From the NCBI RefSeq assembly GCF_018399035.1, contig NZ_CP073760.1, positions 1,426,001-1,490,000 on the forward strand: a stretch of DNA of 64,000 bases, in the 5' to 3' direction. Position 1 is the first letter of the stretch; each line of letters opens with the position of its first letter. The DNA comes from Thiocapsa sp. (GTDB taxonomy: Bacteria > Pseudomonadota > Gammaproteobacteria > Chromatiales > Chromatiaceae). The position numbers and the translations under genes are program-made. The notes under the pieces are model-generated. The model saw nothing but the letters and a program-made list of their open reading frames with translations, was not told where the DNA came from and did not search any database. Shown piece after piece: positions 17,769 to 27,092 of the stretch.

Positions 17769-18599
17769 TTAGCCATGTTTCGACGTCGACCCGATTTCCT
17801 CGTCTTCATGCTCAGAGCATTGATCGCTGATCGGCGCACGATATCCCATCAACGCGATCTCGTTGGCGAAAATCGACCTAATGGTCTCTATGTGCTCTTC
17901 ATTCATTAACTCAGTTGTGTTTTGCATTACTGGTCGGTAACTGGACTTCGCTCGGAATCGATCAAGACTTTCGAACGGGACCCCCAGAAAACGAAACACG
18001 TCAGTCAAATCCGAATTCAACGTCTCGTAGCGGCAGACTCGGTCAACCAAAATCTCGTCCGTCCAGGGATCGGCATATCGCGGAAAATTGTATGGGGCCT
18101 CAGACCCCCAGCAGCGGGTTGTCCACGGCTCACGAAGCCGCCCTTCAAAATAACGAAGCCAACTCCCGAAAGAAAGTGCAGATTGATACTTCTTTTCGTA
18201 GATTCCCTTACTATGAAAATACCTTGATACACATTTATCCCAGGGGTTACGTTCGATCGTGAATTTATAATAATTGTCCCAAATCTTCCGCGGCACACGC
18301 GCACGAATCTGCCAGGCCGGAATATTCTCGAAGAAGCAATCCGCATGGACGAGATCGAGCAAGGTCCGACTAATCCCGACGTGCCAAAGATGTCGATTGG
18401 CAGTGATTCTCTTTCGTAGCTCTCTCGTCGGGTTAAATCGGCCTCTATAGCCCCGCGCTTGGTGTGTTGGTTCTTCTTCCCAAAACGGCGTCAGCGTATC
18501 GTTCGCCCCCAGGACTGTCGATAAATAAAGCTCCAAACTGGTCCCAGCAACTTTAGCCGTTTTTATAAAAATAAAACGGAACTCATGGGAGATTACCAT
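17769..18599 (-). CDS. sulfotransferase family protein
   Basis: 276 residues, sulfotransferase family 2-like. The PAPS 5'-phosphosulfate loop is FIFIKTAKVAGTSLELYLS near residues 8-26, and the 3'-phosphate site is ERNPWDKCVSRYFHSKG around residue 135. It would put sulfate on a sugar of the exported polysaccharide. Lower GC than flanking genes. Cytoplasmic, no signal peptide or membrane helix. PAPS synthesis genes are not in the window. Confidence 0.8.
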   Translation of the reverse strand: MVISHEFRFIFIKTAKVAGTSLELYLSTVLGANDTLTPFWEEEPTHQARGYRGRFNPTRELRKRITANRHLWHVGISRTLLDLVHADCFFENIPAWQIRARVPRKIWDNYYKFTIERNPWDKCVSRYFHSKGIYEKKYQSALSFGSWLRYFEGRLREPWTTRCWGSEAPYNFPRYADPWTDEILVDRVCRYETLNSDLTDVFRFLGVPFESLDRFRAKSSYRPVMQNTTELMNEEHIETIRSIFANEIALMGYRAPISDQCSEHEDEEIGSTSKHG

Positions 18600-19034
18600 C
18601 GCGAAAACCGACCGTGATCAATTGAGACTCGTATGGGGGGAAAAGAACCCGAACCGATGAACTTATTCGTAAAGCCCCACCCATCTCTGAATCCGCGCAA
18701 AACAACAGGCACACAAGAAATGCAATCACACATTGACGAACACTTCAGCCAATGGCTTTCCGCACGGATTCCTATTGTGAAACCGAGGTCGTCTGTTCTG
18801 CGTCGCCCAGCGGAGGATCGGATACGAGGACAAGTAAATCACTCGCGCCGCAATCTGCTCGGAGACCGGGAGGCTGCCCAGGCTAACGGGGATCGGTGGG
18901 TCAAGATTGCGCCGGCAACACACAGTGCGATGGGGAAGCCCCACTTATTGCTCGTCGCGACATGGGCAGCGGCGTTTGCACTATGCGTGACGACCCGAAA
19001 AATCATTCCACCGCACCTCTCAACAAACGACTCA
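18600..19034. other. gap with a possible DegT aminotransferase remnant
   Basis: 435 bases without an intact gene. On the minus strand 18,816-18,884 reads LGSLPVSEQIAARVIYLSSYP, which looks like the C-terminal part of a DegT/DnrJ aminotransferase, out of context and preceded by stops. This suggests an earlier aminotransferase gene was replaced by the intact one just upstream. Confidence 0.35.
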
Positions 19035-20177
19035 TCATGGACTTAGAACATCAATGATGCGCGCCTGATCAGCGTCACCCAGCCCCGGGTAGATCGGCAG
19101 ACAGATAACGCGCGCTGCCGCATCGGCGGCGACCTGTAGATCGCTCGCCATGGCTGACGGGAGTCCGCGATACATCGGAAAGTCCGAGATCAGCGGGTAG
19201 AAGTAGCGCCGGCCATGGATGCCATTAGCCTTGAGCTTGTCATAGAGCGCGTCGCGGCTCAGCGGGTAGTCGTCGCCGCACAGGATCGGGAAATAGGCAT
19301 GATTGGCAACACGCTGTCCGGCGCTAGGCACCCAACTGAGCCCAGGGATGGCATCGATGGCCTCGCGGTAGCGACTGGCGATCTCGGCGCGGCGGACGAG
19401 CGCCGAATCGATATGCTGAAGCTGCAGCAGACCGAGGGCGGCCTGCATCTCATTCATCTTGCCGTTGATGCCAGCGGCGACGACGGTGGTCTCGCCGACG
19501 AAACCGAAGTTCTTCAGATGGTCGATATGCTGCTTACTCTTGGCGTCCGGGCAGATGATGGCCCCGCCTTCGAAGGTGTTGAAGACTTTGGTGGCGTGGA
19601 AGCTGAGCACCGAGAGGTCGCCATGGTTAAGGACGCTGCCGCAATGACATTGGACACCGAAGGCGTGGGCGGCGTCGTAGATGACCTTGAGGTTGTAATT
19701 GTCGGCGATGGTCTGGATGGCCTCGACATCGCAGGGGTTACCGTAGCAGTGAACCGCCAGGATGGCGGTAGTCTGCGGGGTGATGGCCGCCTCGATCTTG
19801 GTCGGATCCAGGTTTAGGGTCTGCGGATCGATGTCGACGAAGACTGGGGTGATGTTGTTCCAGAGCAGTGAATGCGCCGTGGCGACGAACGAGTACGGTG
19901 TGGTGATAACCTCGCCGGAGATACGCAGGGCCTTGAGCGCGGTGACTAAGGCTAAGGTCCCATTCGCGAACAGGGCCAGATGCTCCACCCCAAGCCAATC
20001 GCACAGCGCCTGTTCGAACTGGCGATGAAAGGGCCCGTTGTTGGTGAGGATCTTGTTTTTCCAGATTTGTTCCAGATACGGGATGAACTCCTCTAGAGGA
20101 GGGAGGTGGGGTTGGGTGACATAAACGTTAGTGGTTTTGCAGGCATCATTGGATGCGTCCGAGGATAGCGGTTTCAT
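19035..20177 (-). CDS. DegT/DnrJ/EryC1/StrS sugar aminotransferase
   Basis: 380-residue PLP enzyme. The Schiff-base Lys is in SFHATKVFNTFEGG (about residue 197); other family segments are LTNNGPFHRQFEQALCDWLG, TTPYSFVATAHSLLW, and VIYDAAHAFGV with the PLP-binding Asp. It resembles VioA/FdtB-type enzymes that aminate 4-keto or 3-keto-6-deoxy dTDP-sugars; which one cannot be told. With the WecF-like transferase it suggests an amino-deoxy sugar. Its start touches the end of the wzt-like gene (1-base overlap). Confidence 0.85.
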   Translation of the reverse strand: MKPLSSDASNDACKTTNVYVTQPHLPPLEEFIPYLEQIWKNKILTNNGPFHRQFEQALCDWLGVEHLALFANGTLALVTALKALRISGEVITTPYSFVATAHSLLWNNITPVFVDIDPQTLNLDPTKIEAAITPQTTAILAVHCYGNPCDVEAIQTIADNYNLKVIYDAAHAFGVQCHCGSVLNHGDLSVLSFHATKVFNTFEGGAIICPDAKSKQHIDHLKNFGFVGETTVVAAGINGKMNEMQAALGLLQLQHIDSALVRRAEIASRYREAIDAIPGLSWVPSAGQRVANHAYFPILCGDDYPLSRDALYDKLKANGIHGRRYFYPLISDFPMYRGLPSAMASDLQVAADAAARVICLPIYPGLGDADQARIIDVLSP

Positions 20178-21424
20178 TATTCCGGTTCCTTTACATCTAC
20201 AAAGCCTTTCAGGAAGAAAGGAACCCAGTGTTTACTATTCAATCCCCTGACTTTGAACTTGACCCAATGCCTGTATTCTGCGAGTCGAGACGGCATGCCA
20301 TTAATGCCGATTGTCTCAGGACTCGAATCGCTGACCAAAATGGTAATAAAATACTCACCGTCTGTAAGCTGACACTCGGGAATTCTGATGGCCAAGTTCA
20401 GAGCCCCCCCCTTATTGATCAATCGCACGCCATTGTGCGTCGTTGAGAAAGCTGCCACAGACCTCATGTCCTTGTCTGCAATACTAAATGCAATACTGAA
20501 TTCACGACAGGGTTCGTTGACCGTCAGATTCAGATCGAGAACGAGATCATCCAGGTGATGAATCGCTACAACCTCGTTATCGTCGCTGCTCCGGCAGTGA
20601 GTAGAGCGCACATGAGCGGAGTCGATCACAGCCCCTTCGCAATAGGCGGCTTCCGGCTTTTCCCCTTCGAACATGTCCATATAACGCTCGATACCATGTG
20701 AGATGCTGTCGCCGTGATAAGCAACTGCCCCCTGATTGAGCAGCATTACACTCGTCGAAGCCCTGGCGACTAATGGCATCGCGTGACTTACGAAAATCAC
20801 TGCTGATTTTTGGATCAGCTCCTTCATTTTGTTGTAAGACTTCACCCGGAATCCAGCATCGCCGACCGCCAGAACCTCATCTAGAAAAAGAACGTCTGGG
20901 TCAATATGCGTCGCCACTGCAAAGCCGAGTCGGACTTTCATGCCTGAACTGTATTTCCCGAACGGAGTGTTGATGAACTCCTCGATGCCTGAGAAGCTTA
21001 TAATTTCGTCGATTTTTGCATTCATTTCGGCTCGACTCAAGCCGTAGATGGCTCCTCCAATATAAATGTTTTCGCGTCCGCTCAGTAACGGATTGAACCC
21101 TCCACCAAGCTCGATAAGTGATCCAATGCGCCCTCGCAATGTTACTTGTCCTTCGTCGGGCTTGATCAGGCCAGTGAGAATTTTTAGTAATGTGCTCTTA
21201 CCGGCGCCATTTTTTCCTATCATCCCAAGGCACTCACCACGCCCGACTTGGAAGCTAACATCTCGAATTGCCCAGAACTCATCAGCGCGTAACTCACCCT
21301 TTCCGCCATGCCGCCGACCTCGAATCTCGTTTCCAAGATCCTGCACCCCATACCAAAGGGACTTTTTCAAGCTCCGACAGAACTTCTTGGAAACACCTTC
21401 GACTTTGATCAGAGTATCGGACAT
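20177..21424 (-). CDS. O-antigen/polysaccharide ABC exporter ATP-binding protein (Wzt-like)
   Basis: 415 residues. Residues 1-250 are the ABC ATPase: Walker A GKNGAGKST at 70-78, signature SSGMKVRLGFAVA, Walker B DVLFLDEVLAVGDAGF. Residues 260-415 are an extra beta-rich domain like the Wzt C-terminal domain that recognises the capped end of the glycan. It needs a membrane partner (Wzm); none is found next to it or in this window, which is unusual because wzm normally lies directly upstream. The upstream slot is occupied by an AAA ATPase gene. Confidence 0.85.
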   Translation of the reverse strand: MSDTLIKVEGVSKKFCRSLKKSLWYGVQDLGNEIRGRRHGGKGELRADEFWAIRDVSFQVGRGECLGMIGKNGAGKSTLLKILTGLIKPDEGQVTLRGRIGSLIELGGGFNPLLSGRENIYIGGAIYGLSRAEMNAKIDEIISFSGIEEFINTPFGKYSSGMKVRLGFAVATHIDPDVLFLDEVLAVGDAGFRVKSYNKMKELIQKSAVIFVSHAMPLVARASTSVMLLNQGAVAYHGDSISHGIERYMDMFEGEKPEAAYCEGAVIDSAHVRSTHCRSSDDNEVVAIHHLDDLVLDLNLTVNEPCREFSIAFSIADKDMRSVAAFSTTHNGVRLINKGGALNLAIRIPECQLTDGEYFITILVSDSSPETIGINGMPSRLAEYRHWVKFKVRGLNSKHWVPFFLKGFVDVKEPE

Positions 21425-21577
21425 GGCAATTTAAAACTCAATTACGACCGCGCTTTCGCATCGCGTCGTGGAAATCTTGGAGCCGCTGGACTTCGATCGA
21501 GAAGTCCTTCGGCGTTGGTAAAGGCGCGTTGATGGCCATCGCCTGAGAGTGGCCGGCGAGCCAAGTCGAGCAGATGG

Positions 21578-24052
21578 TCATGCCGGCGTCGATGGTGGCG
21601 AGATCGACTCGCTGATGTCATGCACCGTCTTCAGGCGTTGGGTCTGGATGCGGTGGTCGAACCGCATCACGGTCTGATTGAAGAGGAGCTCCTCAACCGC
21701 GCGCTCCCATGCCTCGCGCAGCAGGCCGTAGCCCAGCGGGAGTTCGCGCGCGTAGGCATCGAACCGGGCGTTGCGGTCTTGCGCGGTGATGGTCTGCTGG
21801 TGCGTCTTGAGCACGCCCAACAGCGCCTTGATCGACATCGCCTTGGTCGGCGGGTGTTCGGCGCAGTGGCCGGCGGCGGCGCTGCTACGGCGGATCTCAC
21901 GGGTCGTGATGTCGACACCGCACGCCTTGGCCTCGGCACCGAGCATGTGCAGGAAGACCAGATCGTGGGTGAAGACGATGACCTGCCGATCCGCGGCGCA
22001 GTGCGCCAGGCGTCCGGCCACGGCTTGGCGCCGGTCATGATCGAGCGACGAGACCGGGTCGTCCAGCACGATGGCCGAGTGGTCGTCGCGGGTGCCCAGT
22101 TCGGCCAGGAAGGCCGCCAACGCAACGGCGCGGCGCTCCCCTTCGCTCAGAACCTGCACGGGGGTGGCGGTTCGTCCCGCCCAGTCGGCGGTTTCGAGCA
22201 CGACGCGCTGGTCGGTGGTGCCCTTTTCGTTGCGGCTCGGGCTGTAGCTCACGCGCTCGGGCAGACGCAGGGCTCGGGCTTCCGCCGCAAAGCCTTGCAG
22301 GAGCTGGTCGGTGACGTAGGTCTTGGTCAATTCGCCCGCTTTGCGGGAAATGGCCGTGGTCGTGCAGGTCTGCAGGGCGAGCTTGTGCGCGGCTTGGTCG
22401 GCGAGGCGGGCGATCTCGGCTGCAATCTGACCGCGTGCCGCGAGCAGGGTCTTGCGTGCTGCAAGCTCGCGCTGGCGGGTGGTCTGTGCGGCGCGGGTTG
22501 CCGGCTGCGCCGATTGTTCGGCGACTTGCGCTTCGTGCTGCGTTGCGTCCGCCAGTTGCCTGAGCCATGCCGGCCAGGCCGGCGCGAGGGGCTCGGGCAG
22601 GGTCCAGGCGGGTTGCTCCAAGGACAGGCCTGCGATGACCTGTTGCAGGCGGGCGGCCTGATCGAGCAAGGCCGCGAGATGGGACCCGCCGTCGGGATGT
22701 TGCCCGGCGACTTCGCCGACAAGGGCGGGGTCTCCCGACTCGCGGGTGGGCAAGACGCGGATCGCCTGGAGGCGCAAGCGCAAGGCGCTTGCCTTCTCCT
22801 CGCGCTGCTTGGCGACATCGGCGTGAACGAATTGGTGGAAGCGGGTCAGACGGTCGCGCGCATCCGCTGACAGGGGTTGATTGCAGAGGACGCAGTGGCC
22901 GGGCGGCTCGGCGGATGGGAAGTGTCCATCCGGGGTGGCGCCGGCGGCCGCGTAGGCGCGGGCCGCGTTCCAGAGGGTGCGCCACGCCGCTCCGCCCACG
23001 CCGGGCAGATCGGTATCGGTGAAGGTTTGGCCGACGAGCATCTGCTCTGCGGCGAGCGCGGCCTCATACGCTTGGCGTTGGGCGTGGAGCTGTTGGAGCG
23101 CGGCGGCGCCGAGGCTCTCTTCGAGTGTTTCGATCCGTGTGGCGAGGGCGCGCAGACGTTGCGCACGCTGGCGGTGTTGTATGGCTAAGGCGGCGGGGTC
23201 CGGCGCGGCGAGCAGGGTCTCGAGCCCTTGCAGCTCTGCGGTCTCTTGGCTGGTGAGTGCCAATGCGTCGATCCGGCCGATGGGCGTGGTCGGGTCGAGC
23301 CCCATGAGACAGCGCGCGGCGGCCGTGTCCGCCGGCAGCTCCGGAAGCGGTTGCGGCGTGGCGACAGCGGCGAGCGCGCGCTGGTGGTGGTCGCGCACGG
23401 CATCGACGACGCCGGTCAGGCGCATGAAGAGGTCGAGCCCGCCGGGCATCCAGAAGATGCCGTTGTCTTTTTCGACGAATTCGCTGGCGGCCCGGGTATC
23501 GAAGACGGCCACGCGGCCGAGGTCTTCGGCGCCGGCGGGGCTGTTGGCGGCGCTCCAGAGGGCCTGGCGGTCGACGTTGTCGACGCGGTAGTGGATGGTC
23601 GCAGTCGGGGTGTTCGGGCTGGCGTGATAGACGTTGGGCAAGATACCCGATGACTGGCCGCGCGCGTGACAGGCTTGACGCAGCAGCCGGCTGCAGCCGG
23701 ATTTACCGGCGCCGTTGTCGCCATAGATGGCGGTGATGCCCGCGAGGCCGAAGCTGAGTGTCTGACCGTTCGCGATGGCGTTGACCGATTGGGTGTCGCT
23801 GACGGCGCTCAGCGCGACGCTCGGACCGGTGCCGGCGCTCGCGGGGACATGGCTGGCGTTCAGGGGGATGGTTGTTACCTTGGATGCGCGTCCATTGGCG
23901 CCGTCGTGGCAGAGGGCGGCGAGCTCATCGATGTCCTTCTGCGTGGGCGCGGATGCATCGGCTGCCAACCGGCGCAAGGCGTCTTGCTGCCATAGCGGCA
24001 GGGTCATGGACCAGTCGAGAATTTCGGCGTAGAGGCTCATGCACTCAGGCAC
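21578..24052 (-). CDS. SMC/AAA_13-like ATPase, frameshifted near its end
   Basis: 824 residues as read, from GTG 24052 (ATG at 24040 also possible). Walker A GDNGAGKSG at 111-118, a long coiled middle with two Cys pairs, one the CVLCNQPL segment (zinc-hook-like), then VLSEGERRAVALAAF and IVLDDPVSSLDHDRR as signature and Walker B. After VHDIS the frame changes: another frame continues to a stop at 21438 with DAGMTICSTWLAGHSQAM and DAMRKRGRN, which looks like the proper C-terminus. One base seems lost near 21,610. RloC/anticodon-nuclease-type and other defence ATPases share this outline; the role is unknown. It splits the exporter operon. Confidence 0.75.
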   Translation of the reverse strand: MPECMSLYAEILDWSMTLPLWQQDALRRLAADASAPTQKDIDELAALCHDGANGRASKVTTIPLNASHVPASAGTGPSVALSAVSDTQSVNAIANGQTLSFGLAGITAIYGDNGAGKSGCSRLLRQACHARGQSSGILPNVYHASPNTPTATIHYRVDNVDRQALWSAANSPAGAEDLGRVAVFDTRAASEFVEKDNGIFWMPGGLDLFMRLTGVVDAVRDHHQRALAAVATPQPLPELPADTAAARCLMGLDPTTPIGRIDALALTSQETAELQGLETLLAAPDPAALAIQHRQRAQRLRALATRIETLEESLGAAALQQLHAQRQAYEAALAAEQMLVGQTFTDTDLPGVGGAAWRTLWNAARAYAAAGATPDGHFPSAEPPGHCVLCNQPLSADARDRLTRFHQFVHADVAKQREEKASALRLRLQAIRVLPTRESGDPALVGEVAGQHPDGGSHLAALLDQAARLQQVIAGLSLEQPAWTLPEPLAPAWPAWLRQLADATQHEAQVAEQSAQPATRAAQTTRQRELAARKTLLAARGQIAAEIARLADQAAHKLALQTCTTTAISRKAGELTKTYVTDQLLQGFAAEARALRLPERVSYSPSRNEKGTTDQRVVLETADWAGRTATPVQVLSEGERRAVALAAFLAELGTRDDHSAIVLDDPVSSLDHDRRQAVAGRLAHCAADRQVIVFTHDLVFLHMLGAEAKACGVDITTREIRRSSAAAGHCAEHPPTKAMSIKALLGVLKTHQQTITAQDRNARFDAYARELPLGYGLLREAWERAVEELLFNQTVMRFDHRIQTQRLKTVHDISESISPPSTPA

Positions 24053-24232
24053 TCATGCGCTCGATGAGGATCGGCATCGCGAGGCGGTAGATGATCCCGG
24101 TCTCGCCGACTTTGACGCTGCCGGTGCCGCTGAGGAAGACCCAGGTCAGGGTGTTGGCCAGCGGCGGCGATGCCGGCGGAACGGCGTCGCGCGGATGCCG
24201 TCGCGGTCGTCATGGCCGGGCCGTCAGCCGCG
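24044..24232 (-). pseudogene. C-terminal remnant of an unknown gene before the ATPase
   Basis: A coding-looking tail, ANTLTWVFLSGTGSVKVGET then GIIYRLAMPILIERMSA, ends at a stop overlapping the ATPase start (8-base overlap from GTG 24052). The same frame is closed by stops about 60 codons upstream, and no start is seen. So only the end of the ATPase's former operon partner survives. Family not recognised. Confidence 0.45.
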
Positions 24233-24274
24233 CCCGCGGCGGGGCCGAGGGGACCGGGCGGGTTGCCTCGTGGA

Positions 24275-24625
24275 TCAGGTCTTGGAAGTGGCATCGTTGG
24301 TTTGTCCGTGCGACGCCGCTTCCGCGGCCAGTTGCGCGATCTCGACCTTGAGGGCTTCGTATTCGGCGCGTTTGCGCTGCAGGAAACGCGCGGTGATGCG
24401 GGCCTTCGCCTCGATGCCCTGCGGGGTGAGCAGGTAGGCGTAGGCGCGCTTGTTGTCGCTTCTGCGGAAGTTCTGCACCTTCACCCAGCCTTGGTCGATG
24501 ATGGCGCGCATGCAGAAGTTGGTGCTGCCCAGGCTGATGCCGAGCGCCTTCGCCAGATCGCGCTGGGTGCCGTCGGGGTGCGCCTCGAGCTGCTTGAGGA
24601 CGCGGTAGTGAAGGTCGTCGGTCAT
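24275..24625 (-). CDS. MarR family EPS-associated transcriptional regulator
   Basis: 116 residues from ATG 24625 (MTDDLHYRVLKQLEAHPDG). A winged helix spans residues 5-85 (QRDLAKALGISLGSTNFCMRA is the helix-turn-helix), then a basic/coiled tail (ARFLQRKRAEYEALKVEIAQLA). This matches the small MarR-like regulators found as first gene of exopolysaccharide or O-antigen operons. It lies just downstream of an ops element, so it is likely the first gene of the operon and made only when antitermination works. Damaged copies lie at 36,010-36,576 and 42,272-42,377. Confidence 0.85.
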   Translation of the reverse strand: MTDDLHYRVLKQLEAHPDGTQRDLAKALGISLGSTNFCMRAIIDQGWVKVQNFRRSDNKRAYAYLLTPQGIEAKARITARFLQRKRAEYEALKVEIAQLAAEAASHGQTNDATSKT

Positions 24626-24759
24626 GGCGGTGGGCGTCGATGGTGCCGGGGGTGCGAGCGTTGGCGTCGGGTACGGGACGCGGAGTGTAGGCGCGAGTCC
24701 CGCGGTGCGAAGCGCGGGAGCGCGAGCGCCACCCGCGGGGGCCTCGTTCGGTGGTCCGG

Positions 24760-24796
24760 GAAGCGCCTGCGGCGGCGCTTCTGGCACGCTACCGCC
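24760..24796 (-). promoter_or_regulatory. ops/JUMPStart element with following hairpin, copy A
   Basis: On the minus strand GGCGGTAGCGTG (24,796-24,785) matches the ops core that pauses RNA polymerase and recruits RfaH. It is followed at once by a stem GAAGCGCC/GGCGCTTC (24,781-24,760) with a 6-base loop. It is about 160 bases ahead of the EPS regulator ATG, so it sits in the operon leader. RfaH-type control of the whole 24.8-3.3 kb operon is inferred. Confidence 0.8.
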
Positions 24797-24799
24797 CTA

Positions 24800-25190
24800 C
24801 CCTGTCATGAATAGGCATCAAAAACAAAAGCATGGCGAAATTGCGTCGTCTTCCGTCTACCGGAAGGAAGGCGCATCCTATATCAGAGATTCCGCGACAA
24901 CAAGGATCGCGCGCTGGGTGTAAACCCAAAGTCGTCATGTCCCCTTCGTGCAAAGCATGTGGGCTCGCCGGTTTGGCTCGCCAATGCTCGCGCCAAGGCG
25001 CTCGACGTCTTCGTTGACGATGGTGAGGGCCACTAACTCGCTCCCACGCTCTGCGTGGGAGTGTCGACCCGACGCTCTGCGTCGCGTGGCGCGGGGTGCA
25101 GCGCAGGCAGGGCGCGTCGGCAGGGTGGCCGACCGGGATCTGCACATCGTCTCGCAAGTCGGTTACGGTCCGCAAAGGGAAATAGGGGAC
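24800..25190. repeat. ops-marR leader repeat, copy A
   Basis: The leader upstream of the ops element is nearly identical at 36,750-37,115, and its first 165 bases also at 42,525-42,690. It contains a CTCCCACGCTCTGCGTGGGAG hairpin-like stretch near 25,041 and a minus-strand remnant reading DLRDDVQIPVGHPADAPCL. Probably the operon promoter lies here, but I cannot place -10/-35 boxes with confidence. Confidence 0.6.
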
Positions 25191-25194
25191 GTAC

Positions 25195-25645
25195 CACGGA
25201 ATCATGCACCCGGCTAGGGAAAGGACTGGATCAATTGAAGACGCATTGAGCCACGTACCCTTCCGCTCCAGACCTTATTGAACGGTTACTCAGACATCGA
25301 TGGCGATTTCCGGGAATGATCATCCCGGCCGTGCGTGTTGCCGATGCTTACCGGGCGACTAAAGTCGCCCCTTGTATGATCTGTTCTGAAGGGATTGACA
25401 AGGAAAGTGATCAACGGATTTGATGAAGAGTGCCCGGGAAGCCGTTCGCCCCTGAAGCCTGGATGTCGTGTTCCGCTGTTCAGAGCTTGCATGTAGATGG
25501 GCTCCCCGCCCTCTTCGCCCATACCGAAGAGTATCCGAGGCCGTGGACATGTCCGGGAGCCTGCATACACAAGGTCGGTAGGCGAGGGTACAGGGTCGGG
25601 GAACCGGGAATCATAATATCGCGTTGCATCCTGAAGAGACAGACG
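25195..25645. other. 5' flank of the IS110 element with repeat pieces
   Basis: No gene. Positions 25,178-25,300 (GGGAAATAGGGGACGTACCA to CAGACATCGATGG) recur at 39,383-39,510. At 25,301-25,372 a stretch ending in CGGGCGACTAAAGTCGCCCC recurs near 28,370, 30,745 and 31,400. The part nearest the transposase is unique here and may contain the IS left end and its structured RNA. Confidence 0.45.
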
Positions 25646-26638
25646 ATGAATACAGCCGGAATCGATGTGGCCCACAAGACCCTGGCGCTGGCCGTCAGCA
25701 CCGAGGAGAAGCTCGGCAAGGTCCGCGAGTTTGCCAACACACCAAGCGGTCATGCCGCGCTGATTAAGGCCTTGCAAGGTGCGCGGGTGGAGCGGGTGTG
25801 CCTGGAGGCGACCGGCAGCTATCACCTGGACCTGGCGCTGGCCATCGATGCGGCCGGGTTGGCGCTCATGGTGCTCAACCCCAAGGCCGCCAAGCGCTTT
25901 GCCGAGGCCTTGCAGACGCGCAACAAGAGCGATGCGGTCGATGCCGGCGTGCTGGCGCAGTTCGCCCGGCGCATGCCGTTCGAGCCGTGGCGGCGCCCGG
26001 CGACCGAGGCGCTGGAGCTGCGTGCCTGTTCACGGCGCTTGGAGGCGTTGGTGGTCGATCGCACGCGGGCGAAGAACCAACTCCACGCCCTGTTGCAAAG
26101 CACCACCACGCCGGCCGTCGTGCTGGAGGACGTGCGCCTGAGCATCCACCAGTACACCGCCCGGATTGATGCCCTGCGTGACTGGGCCGATGCGCGCATC
26201 AGCGCCGACGAGGAGCTTGCGCAGGTCTACCGGCTGCTCACCGGCATCCCCGGCATCGCCGCCGCCAGCGCCATCCAGCTCATGGGTGAGCTGCTGGTGC
26301 TGCCCGAGGACATGCGTGCCAAGCAATGGGTCGCCCTGGCCGGACTGGATCCGCGCCAGAGCACCTCGGGCACCAGCGTGAACAAACCCCCGCGCCTGAG
26401 TAAGGCCGGCAACGCCCACCTGCGCAAGGCGCTGTTCATGCCCGCGCTGAGCGCCGCGCGCCATGAACCGCACGTCAACAGCTACTACACGCATCTCATC
26501 GAAGCGCGCGGCCTGAAGAAGATTCAGGCCATCTGCGCGGTCATGCGCAAATTGCTGCATGCCATCCATGCCATGCTCAAGCACCGCCAAGCGTTCGACG
26601 GCAGCCGCTTCTGCTTGCTTCGCGAGGCCGCGGCATGA
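25646..26638 (+). CDS. IS110 family transposase
   Basis: 330 residues from ATG 25646; the frame is open further upstream but that part is non-coding in character. The RuvC-like DEDD residues are D7 (GIDVAH), E54 (CLEATGSY), D96 and D99 (NKSDAVDAG). The C-terminal Tnp domain has LTGIPGIAAASAIQLMGE and the conserved Ser region STSGTSVNKPPRLSKAGN. IS110 enzymes act with a bridge RNA encoded in the element's non-coding flank. It appears full length, so the element may still be active. It is one of two plus-strand genes in the window. Confidence 0.9.
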   Translation: MNTAGIDVAHKTLALAVSTEEKLGKVREFANTPSGHAALIKALQGARVERVCLEATGSYHLDLALAIDAAGLALMVLNPKAAKRFAEALQTRNKSDAVDAGVLAQFARRMPFEPWRRPATEALELRACSRRLEALVVDRTRAKNQLHALLQSTTTPAVVLEDVRLSIHQYTARIDALRDWADARISADEELAQVYRLLTGIPGIAAASAIQLMGELLVLPEDMRAKQWVALAGLDPRQSTSGTSVNKPPRLSKAGNAHLRKALFMPALSAARHEPHVNSYYTHLIEARGLKKIQAICAVMRKLLHAIHAMLKHRQAFDGSRFCLLREAAA

Positions 26639-27060
26639 GCACCTCGGCGATGTCCGCCACGGCACCCTCCTCGGTTGGCCCGACAGCACGCGCGTGGCCG
26701 TCCAAGAGCCGCCGCCAAGACGAGCGCGTTCAACCACCACGGCGCAGGGCATTCATTGATCAACAACCAGCAGCAGTCGCGTCGCAGACGCTCGCAGCCA
26801 GCAGCGGCTTCAGTGCGGCGCAGTGTGGGCAACGGGTGAATGAGTGTGGTCAAGGTGGGGGCAACCCGCCGGGAGCGGGTTGTCCCCGGCTTGTCCACAC
26901 GCCCGCTTGCGGCATTCACGCGTTGTCCACACGGAGTCCGCCCGCGCCCCACCCGCAGCCAAGCCCCATCCGTCATCGAAATGATCCCAATGGGGTTGGC
27001 AGCCGCTCAACGACCGTACCGTCGAGAAAACGATGCCGATAGAAAAAAATGATGGATAGG
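26639..27060. other. 3' flank of the IS110 transposase, possible bridge-RNA region
   Basis: 420 bases without a gene. It contains strong secondary-structure potential, e.g. GGGGGCAACCCGCCGGGAGC with the following GGGTTGTCCCC, and repeated GTTGTCCAC/CTTGTCCACAC words. IS110 elements of the IS1111 group keep their guide RNA in this position; the other group has it upstream. The exact element end was not found. Confidence 0.35.
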
Positions 27061-27092
27061 AGGCAAATCGGACTTGCGTCAGAACAGAGTAT

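Noticed and set aside
21620..22870. 416-residue plus-strand open frame rich in Gly/Arg
   Set aside because: Shadow of the SMC-like ATPase, whose Walker motifs and signature fix the real frame.
25430..25645. N-terminal extension of the IS110 transposase
   Set aside because: The family starts at MNTAGIDVAHKT; the upstream codons lie in the element's non-coding end.
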